A stretch of DNA of 10,122 nucleotides, from the NCBI GenBank assembly GCA_001821795.1, contig MHOB01000053.1, positions 2,415 through 12,536 of the forward strand. The letters run 5' to 3'. This document shows positions 5,283 to 10,122 of this stretch, one piece after another. Position 1 is the first letter of the stretch, and each line of letters begins with the position of its first letter. Below the pieces are notes generated by a model. It worked only from the letters and a program-made list of their open reading frames with translations. It was not told the origin of the DNA and ran no database searches. The position numbers and the translations under genes are program-made. Source of the DNA: Candidatus Ryanbacteria bacterium RIFCSPLOWO2_12_FULL_47_9c (GTDB lineage Bacteria; Patescibacteriota; Minisyncoccia; Ryanbacterales; GWA2-47-10b).

Positions 5283-7136
5283 CTATAGAACACTCTCGGG
5301 ATCGACGACAATGTCCCACTCTCTGCTGTGCGCATCAAGAAGGTGTTTTAGGTTTTCGCTCTGTGTATGCCAGTTATCTTTTGATATTGAAATTAGGATA
5401 TGGTGTTTTGTAGAATCGAGGAAGGAATCGTATGATGATATGTTTTCTATATACGATGTAATTAGTTTCTCTGCTCGGGAAATACGCGCTTCACGCTCAT
5501 TTTTATTTTTATGAGAAATTGTGATTTTTATAAAGAGCGTATATGGTGGCAGGTGTGTTTTTCTGCGTTCTTCGAGTTCTAGGGCAAGAAATGATTTTAC
5601 TTTTTGCTGGAGGAGATGTTGAAAAAGTGGATGGTTGGGAAAGCGCGTCTGAATAATAGAAGGGCCGCCAGTAATTTTTTCAGCTAGTTTTAGGATGAAT
5701 GTAAGCGCGCGTTCATTAACGTGGTATTCAGGAATTGAAAAAAGGTTGTCCATATTTACGATAATGCCGTGATGCGCCCGAAGTGTTGGTTCTTCGAGGA
5801 TCATGTCTGTTCCAATGAGAATGCCAGACTCTGATTGGAGGAAGTCATTTTTTACTGCCTCACGTTTTTTTTGCGTTGTGACAGTATCGGCATCATAAAT
5901 CCAGCAGGGTCGGTCGGGCGCAATCTTTTTTACCTCTGCGAATATGCGTTGAGTGCCGGTTCCGTACCCCCTTAAATTCCACCCGCCGCAATGCTCACAT
6001 TCAGCATTTGCGGAAGTTTTTTTTCCGCAACGTCGACACCAATAGTATGCCTGTTTACCTTGATAAAGAACAAGCGGGGTGTGGCATGTGTTACAGACGA
6101 TATTTGTTCCACAGTCGCAGCAATAGATAAAGGTATAAAAACCCTTTCGGGTTGTAAGTAAAATTGTAGGACGGGTGTCAGTAATTAAAAGACGTTGTAT
6201 GTCTTCACAAAGAACGTTTTTTTGATCTGACGCTATCCCAGCGAGCGTGATGGGCGAGGCGTTTTTAAGGCGCGATGAAATATAGAATAATTTTGTATCG
6301 TTTTGGAGGTCGGTAAGGGCAGGGAAATATTTGCCTTCAATATAACGTGTCTGAATGACGCGAGCGAACATTTTGATGGCTTCAGTAATTGGAAAAAAAG
6401 GCCGCCTCGGCCTCCGATAATGAATTGAATCTGCATCTTCAACGATTATAAAATCTTCATTTCCGTGAAGAAGACCAAGCGCGATCGGTGTTGCAATAAT
6501 AAGTTTGGATTTTTGTGGTCCGGAGAAACGTTCGTGTTGGGATTGGAAGTCCTTTTTCGTGATGTCTCCGTGTATAACAATCGGTTTGTTCGGTAAATCC
6601 ATACATGCGAGTGAGATATATTCGGCCAACAATACCGTTGGTGTGATAATTACAACTGTTTTGTTTTTTGCGTGAGCTTCGCGAACAAGTGTTTTATAAT
6701 AATGAATTCGCTCCGCTAGTGTGCCAATAACAACTTCCGGTTGATAATACTCGAGCTCTCTTTTTTTCGGCGTTAAATCAACATGACTGTTAGTACTCGT
6801 GAGAATAGGGGATGGAATAAATAGTTTCATGATTGGTCCAATAGCTTCGCGATAGAAATTGCTCAACTCTTGTGCGATAGGTAGTAGTAGTTTATTGAAT
6901 GGTGGAGGATCCGCAAGGACCTTATCTATCTTCTTCAATCTAAAAAGACCTTTTTTTAAAACAATCTTTTGGGATGAGACTGGCTCGGTATGTATGAGAA
7001 CAGCGGACAGCTTCTTCTTATTAACAGTGATTTCTACAAGGGATCCTGAAGATGCGTGTTGCTTCATAAAGTATGTAAGACCATATAAATTGTCTTTTCC
7101 ATGGTGATTGATGGGAGAAACGGTCGCGATTTTCAT
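5283..7136 (-). CDS. priA: PriA-like primosomal protein with degenerate helicase motifs
   Basis: 617 residues (E. coli PriA 732). PriA binds stalled forks and reloads the replisome. Retained: an N-terminal DNA-binding-like domain (about 1-105), the zinc region with four CxxC pairs (Cys339/342, 348/351, 367/370, 380/383), GYGTGTQRI (390-398), ILIGTDMI (439-446), LPPYTLFIKI (529-538) and the family's C-terminal end WDIVVDPESVL. Lost: Walker A, where the usual GVTGSGKTEVY aligns with IGTLAERIHYY (137-147) with no GKT; the DEEH box, where IIVEDADSIHY (230-240) stands; the ATP-linked motif III; and the QVAGRAGR arginine-finger motif, replaced by KLAEKITGG (483-491). So ATPase and helicase activity are probably gone while the fold and zinc sites remain. 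It leads the priA-def-fmt operon; ATG at 7136, stop TAG. Identity as a PriA relative is firm; loss of activity is inferred. Confidence 0.88.
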   Translation of the reverse strand: MKIATVSPINHHGKDNLYGLTYFMKQHASSGSLVEITVNKKKLSAVLIHTEPVSSQKIVLKKGLFRLKKIDKVLADPPPFNKLLLPIAQELSNFYREAIGPIMKLFIPSPILTSTNSHVDLTPKKRELEYYQPEVVIGTLAERIHYYKTLVREAHAKNKTVVIITPTVLLAEYISLACMDLPNKPIVIHGDITKKDFQSQHERFSGPQKSKLIIATPIALGLLHGNEDFIIVEDADSIHYRRPRRPFFPITEAIKMFARVIQTRYIEGKYFPALTDLQNDTKLFYISSRLKNASPITLAGIASDQKNVLCEDIQRLLITDTRPTILLTTRKGFYTFIYCCDCGTNIVCNTCHTPLVLYQGKQAYYWCRRCGKKTSANAECEHCGGWNLRGYGTGTQRIFAEVKKIAPDRPCWIYDADTVTTQKKREAVKNDFLQSESGILIGTDMILEEPTLRAHHGIIVNMDNLFSIPEYHVNERALTFILKLAEKITGGPSIIQTRFPNHPLFQHLLQQKVKSFLALELEERRKTHLPPYTLFIKITISHKNKNEREARISRAEKLITSYIENISSYDSFLDSTKHHILISISKDNWHTQSENLKHLLDAHSREWDIVVDPESVL

Positions 7137-7143
7137 TATCCTA

Positions 7144-7173
7144 ATTGTAACGTTTATTTTTATGTTCTTGCAA
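7144..7173 (-). promoter_or_regulatory. Candidate priA-def-fmt promoter
   Basis: Read on the - strand: -35 TTGCAA (7173-7168), an 18-base spacer, and -10 TACAAT (7149-7144), five of six matches to TATAAT. Only seven bases separate the -10 from the ATG ending at 7136, so the operon mRNA would be leaderless or nearly so. The -35 hexamer is palindromic and may be shared with the divergent promoter. Confidence 0.5.
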
Positions 7174-7195
7174 TAATAGTAAGTACCGTTACCAT
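7168..7195 (+). promoter_or_regulatory. Candidate promoter of the signal peptidase-like gene
   Basis: TTGCAA (7168-7173), a 16-base spacer and a weak -10-like TACCAT (7190-7195, four of six matches) lie six bases before the ATG at 7202. This spacing to the start codon matches the leaderless arrangement seen for priA and for the gene at 239. The -10 is weak, so this is a suggestion. No Shine-Dalgarno is present. Confidence 0.3.
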
Positions 7196-7201
7196 GAGCA
7201 T

Positions 7202-7690
7202 ATGGGTAAGTTATTCGATATAGTCAAAATATTTCTATTCGCGGTTATAATTGTTATACCGATTCATGCTTTTTTAATTCAGCCGTATATTGTTTCTGAT
7301 AACATTATGGCGCCTCAATATAGTAAGGGTGATATTGTTCTCGTGAGCCGGATTCCTTACTTTTCAAATGAATTTCAAAGGAATGACATTATTGTATTTC
7401 GTGATTCTGTCAATAGAAAGGAAAAGCATATTAGTAAGATTATTGGTATGCCGTATGAGCGAGTTACCGTAAATGATGGGATTCTGATGATCAAATCAAA
7501 TGAGAGTATTATATATAAACAGGACTTGGCGCTTTTTGGGACTACTGTTGCTTCGTTGGAAGATCTTGGCAATCTTGATGAACATGAGTTTTATATATTG
7601 GGGAACAAATGGATTGAAGGAGTTTCTGGCATTATTGATTCACGATTTATTATAGGTAAACCTGTAATCACGATTTTTAAGGCGAAATAA
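7202..7690 (+). CDS. Signal peptidase I-like membrane protein lacking the catalytic Ser/Lys pair
   Basis: 162 residues. Signal peptidase I normally cuts signal peptides from exported proteins with a Ser/Lys dyad outside the membrane. Here residues 7-25 form one N-terminal membrane helix, followed by family landmarks: QPYIVSDNIMAPQYSKGDIVLV (27-48 region), the IIGMPYERV box (80-88), a beta region and ILGNKWIEGVSGIIDSRFIIG (132-152 region), which matches the GDNxxxSxDSRxxG box. The catalytic Ser of GxSMxP is Ile35, and the catalytic Lys before RxIGLPGD aligns with Ser78 (a Lys, K79, is next to it). Box E reads GN instead of GD. The frame is intact and the protein complete, so it looks like a folded pseudoenzyme. 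It is divergent from priA, AT-rich, with no Shine-Dalgarno. Alternative: K79 or another Ser serves instead. I leave the symbol empty because lepB would imply activity. Confidence 0.8.
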   Translation: MGKLFDIVKIFLFAVIIVIPIHAFLIQPYIVSDNIMAPQYSKGDIVLVSRIPYFSNEFQRNDIIVFRDSVNRKEKHISKIIGMPYERVTVNDGILMIKSNESIIYKQDLALFGTTVASLEDLGNLDEHEFYILGNKWIEGVSGIIDSRFIIGKPVITIFKAK

Positions 7691-7814
7691 CTGATTATAT
7701 TCCCTTGGCTAGAAAATATATAGTAATGTTTATATAGTATTATTACTTTATTATAGAGATTAAAAAGTAGAGAATCTTCCTTACTCATAGATATCTACTT
7801 TATCCCAATAAATT

Positions 7815-7844
7815 AAAATCTTGTGTTATCCACAGGATTTTTTT
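7815..7844 (+). terminator. Rho-independent terminator
   Basis: AAAATCTTGTG (7815-7825) and CACAGGATTTT (7831-7841) pair over 11 positions with a single U-G wobble, closing a five-base loop TTATC, and the 3' arm runs into a tract of seven T (7838-7844). It would end transcription from the signal peptidase-like gene, 125 bases after its stop. The upstream run of A makes it partly symmetrical. Confidence 0.65.
7826..7834 (+). promoter_or_regulatory. Perfect DnaA box (TTATCCACA) inside the terminator
   Basis: TTATCCACA matches the strong DnaA box exactly. It spans the loop and the start of the 3' arm of the terminator hairpin. Together with the copy at 1747-1755 it makes two exact sites in 10 kb, both intergenic; about 0.08 would be expected by chance for an equal-base sequence counting both strands. 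No cluster, AT-rich unwinding element or dnaA gene is seen here, so an origin is not claimed. Confidence 0.4.
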
Positions 7845-7902
7845 GTTGTAGCAATTTTTTCATGTATCTAATTTCCCGTTGTAATACAATAGTAATATAT
7901 AT

Positions 7903-7917
7903 CCGATATAGTATCGG
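7903..7917 (+). promoter_or_regulatory. Perfect dyad overlapping a candidate -10, possible operator
   Basis: CCGATA-TAG-TATCGG is a perfect six-base inverted repeat with a three-base centre. It contains a -10-like TATAGT (7907-7912) and ends five bases before the GTG start at 7923. A protein bound here would block RNA polymerase. The downstream gene itself starts with a helix-turn-helix, so self-regulation is possible. A -35-like TTGTAA at 7879-7884 is spaced 22 bases away, too far for a normal promoter. Confidence 0.4.
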
Positions 7918-7922
7918 TTCCT

Positions 7923-10122
7923 GTGAAAGAAAATAGAAAGCAAGATTTTATCTCTGTCTCCGAAGCTGCTAAAAATACTCCTTACAGTACGGAGTATTTG
8001 AGTCTTTTGTGCCGTAAGAAAAAACTTGAAGCCAGAAAAATCGGGAGGAATTGGTATACCACCCGGGAAGCAGTAAAGAAATATCTTGCTAAGCAAATTG
8101 CATCGCGAAGTTCTAAAACAACAGTTCTTGATGCTTATGCTGGTAATTTGTTTTTAAAACCAAAAGCACATTTTGCTGATTATTCTGACATGGATGTGCA
8201 GTCCATCGAAGGAGCTTTTCGAGAGGAGGTCGACGATGTAACTTCGAGGGTTTCTAAAAAGAATGATGCCACGCGAGCGGTAGAAGATTTAAAGCAAACA
8301 AGAGTAGATATTGAACAAAAGGCCGAGGCACTTTTTGAAAGTTTTATAGCTCGGTTTATTAAATATCTTGATCTCTCGATCGAGTCTCATCTTGGGATTT
8401 TTCATAAAATTTATCGCTCATGTAAGCGGGAGGCAAGACGCATCCTTGAAAATAGAGGATACTTTTTGTTACTTCTTTTGTTTATTATTTTTCTCGCGAT
8501 TTTACCGGGAAAATATATATTAAGCGCCGCGGACGATTTTATTTTCTCTGCGTATGAAAAAATCCGTGACGCTGATACGTTGATGGGTCACCGTGCGGGT
8601 ACGCATGCAAACGAAGTTTTACTTCTTAACAAAGAAGGGGATATAAAAATCCGAGGAAAAATACAAACCGAGGGAAATATAGAAACTGACGGTCAACTCA
8701 TCTCATATATTGAAAATGGGATTGCTCCAATTGTTGTGCAATCAATAACGAAAGTTGATAAATTGAATGTTGATTACCTTGATGGAATATCTTCAGAGAA
8801 TATAACGCTTGCTTTTGTGACGAAGAATGGAAATGTTACATACGATAATGTATTTCTTGAGGGTCGTGTTGAGGTAGGAAAAACTCTTCTGGTAAAAGGG
8901 GCAACACATCTTTTAGATACTTTACGTGTTGACGGTGAGCTTGCTGTACTTGGTGATGCAACATTTTCGAAGGATGTTAGCGTTACTGGTGATATTTCCG
9001 TTAGGAACTTATTCGCGGAAGATTACATTGTTGCGAGAATTGCTCAAATTGAATCGTTGATTGCAACAAAAGAAATTTCTTCTCCTCGAATCGAGGCGAG
9101 TGAAACCTTGCGAACGAAGAATTTCATGGTTGATGGGCAGAGCATATTTCATGGCATGACGACGCATAATGCAGGACTCTCTTCAAAATTTGGCTCTTTT
9201 GATCAGGTGCTCGAGGTTGCAGGCGATTTCGGAGCTTATGGGGATATTATTCTTGGCGATTCAAAAAGTACGATCACCGCGAAGGGAAAAGAGTTTACAT
9301 TCAACGGAGATGGCATTTGTACAACGGGAAATGCTTCCTGTGGCAGTGGAGATACGTGGGTACGGTCGGGAACAATTGTGCGGTTGAAAAATTCAGGAGA
9401 TTCTGTCGGTATTGGCACAACAACTCCTGCAACCAAGTTCTCCGTAGCGGGGGATGTTTTTTTAAGTGGCGGTTTGGGTGTTGCAAACGCAACAACCTCT
9501 GATGGTGATTTCGCGGTTGGAGATGACTTTTTCGTGTATTCAAACGGTAGAGTAAGTATTGCATCTACAACACCGACTTATAGGTTTTCTGTGGGAAGCG
9601 GATCTAACTCTTTTTCTGTCAATACTTTTGGTATAGCCACCTCATCGGTTTATCATGCAACCGGATCTGCAACTTCCACGTTCGCTGGAGGTATATTTGC
9701 AAATGATTTGAGAATTAATCTCCAAGATTGTAGCGGTTCAAGTGTGCTTGAGACAAATAGCAACGGGGCTATTGTGTGCGGTGTTGATGGGGGGGGAGGA
9801 GGAAATTCTACACCCAATCTTATTTATCGTAAACTTTCTGAAACAAAATATTATACCGCATCTTCATCTGCTGCTGGCGCACCAAGCAGTCTTGCTTGGC
9901 ATTTCAATAATGGATTTGTATCTTCTGGTGCTTCAAGCACTATCGCCGATTCTCTGCATCTAACAGGAACTGTTAACTATACAACACTCACGGGGGTAGG
10001 TGACACGCTCTACAGTTCTGATACATCGGGAACGCTTGCACGACTTGCCGCAGGCACTCGAGGACAAGTGCTCATGTTCGGCACGGGAGCAATACCCAAA
10101 TGGCAAGCAACATCAACCCTCG
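7923..10122 (+). CDS. Large membrane-anchored fibre-like protein with N-terminal HTH (3' end outside window)
   Basis: The frame is open from GTG 7923 to the window edge: 733 codons, no stop reached. An in-frame TAA at 7893 and no nearer start make GTG the likely initiator; there is no Shine-Dalgarno. Residues 9-55 read as a MerR/excisionase-like helix-turn-helix (FISVSEAAKNTPYSTEYLSLLCRKKKLEARKIGRNWYTT split over 9-47). Residues 91-178 are helical and charged, ending in basic KREARRILENR. Residues 180-200 form one membrane helix (FLLLLLFIIFLAILPG), so by the positive-inside rule the HTH is cytoplasmic and the rest external. The ectodomain has beta-repeat stretches (GDIKIRGKIQTEGNIETDGQ; LRVDGELAVLGDATF), fibre-type motifs VGIGTTTPATKFSVAG (495-510) and VSIASTTPTYRFSV (544-557), a Gly5 linker (623-627) and GTRGQVLMFGTGAIPKW (711-727). 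This resembles phage tail-fibre and CPR surface proteins. DNA binding and adhesion are inferred. Confidence 0.8.
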   Translation, partial: MKENRKQDFISVSEAAKNTPYSTEYLSLLCRKKKLEARKIGRNWYTTREAVKKYLAKQIASRSSKTTVLDAYAGNLFLKPKAHFADYSDMDVQSIEGAFREEVDDVTSRVSKKNDATRAVEDLKQTRVDIEQKAEALFESFIARFIKYLDLSIESHLGIFHKIYRSCKREARRILENRGYFLLLLLFIIFLAILPGKYILSAADDFIFSAYEKIRDADTLMGHRAGTHANEVLLLNKEGDIKIRGKIQTEGNIETDGQLISYIENGIAPIVVQSITKVDKLNVDYLDGISSENITLAFVTKNGNVTYDNVFLEGRVEVGKTLLVKGATHLLDTLRVDGELAVLGDATFSKDVSVTGDISVRNLFAEDYIVARIAQIESLIATKEISSPRIEASETLRTKNFMVDGQSIFHGMTTHNAGLSSKFGSFDQVLEVAGDFGAYGDIILGDSKSTITAKGKEFTFNGDGICTTGNASCGSGDTWVRSGTIVRLKNSGDSVGIGTTTPATKFSVAGDVFLSGGLGVANATTSDGDFAVGDDFFVYSNGRVSIASTTPTYRFSVGSGSNSFSVNTFGIATSSVYHATGSATSTFAGGIFANDLRINLQDCSGSSVLETNSNGAIVCGVDGGGGGNSTPNLIYRKLSETKYYTASSSAAGAPSSLAWHFNNGFVSSGASSTIADSLHLTGTVNYTTLTGVGDTLYSSDTSGTLARLAAGTRGQVLMFGTGAIPKWQATSTL

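Larger units (their letters stand above)
7691..7922 (+). other. AT-rich intergenic region between peptidase-like and fibre genes
   Basis: 232 bases with no coding frame I accept. It holds an inverted repeat AAAGTAGA/TCTACTTT (7764-7771 and 7794-7801, 22-base loop), a rho-independent terminator with an embedded DnaA box (7815-7844), and a promoter/dyad region next to the following GTG start (7903-7917). The first 70 bases after the stop are almost pure A/T and show nothing I can name. Confidence 0.6.

Noticed and set aside
7722..7747. AGTAAT/ATTACT inverted repeat after the peptidase-like gene
   Set aside because: Six-base arms in nearly pure A/T sequence are expected by chance.
1747..7834. 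Replication origin suggested by DnaA boxes
   Set aside because: Only two boxes 6 kb apart, no dnaA, dnaN or AT-rich unwinding cluster in the window.

Overview
The window looks like a chromosomal piece of a Candidate Phyla Radiation (Patescibacteria) bacterium, most like Parcubacteria. Three things point there. First, several proteins are of types I associate with that group: a secreted protein with an LTQAQIDSILSILRSFGA-type start and a disulphide-framed peptidoglycan-binding-like domain, a secreted GPGGC...C..YC...C repeat protein, and a huge membrane protein with an N-terminal helix-turn-helix. Second, the housekeeping genes are reduced or divergent. Third, start codons have almost no Shine-Dalgarno sequence. 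The lineage call is recognition, not a search. TGA is used as a stop (def), so the UGA=Gly code of some CPR lineages does not apply.

Layout. Bases 1-168 are the 3' end of an unrecognised gene (+). Bases 239-1741 (+) encode a secreted multidomain protein (PG-binding-like, Cys-bearing middle, PKD, Big_2-like). Then come two closely spaced + genes: 1839-2099, a small membrane protein with NPF motifs, and 2104-3864, a secreted protein with seven four-cysteine repeats and a Pro/Gly-rich tail. On the - strand lies a compact priA-def-fmt operon (7136 down to 3861), whose last stop codon shares a CTAG with the stop of the convergent repeat gene. Divergent from priA is a signal peptidase I-like gene (7202-7690, +). 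After a 232-base AT-rich intergenic stretch with a terminator and a perfect DnaA box comes a large open gene (7923 to beyond the window end, +): cytoplasmic HTH, one membrane helix and a long fibre-like ectodomain.

How it fits together. The - strand operon joins replication restart (PriA) with N-terminal formyl-methionine metabolism (Def, Fmt), a common bacterial pairing. The + strand genes are mostly cell-envelope genes: secreted cysteine-rich proteins, a small membrane protein, a peptidase-like membrane protein and a fibre.

Most striking, three conserved enzymes have lost key elements while keeping open reading frames. PriA has lost Walker A, Walker B and motif VI but keeps its eight zinc cysteines. 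The signal peptidase I homologue has Ile where the catalytic Ser should be and Ser where the catalytic Lys should be. Fmt lacks the loop that in E. coli contacts the initiator tRNA acceptor stem. These are motif-level readings by eye and need alignment.
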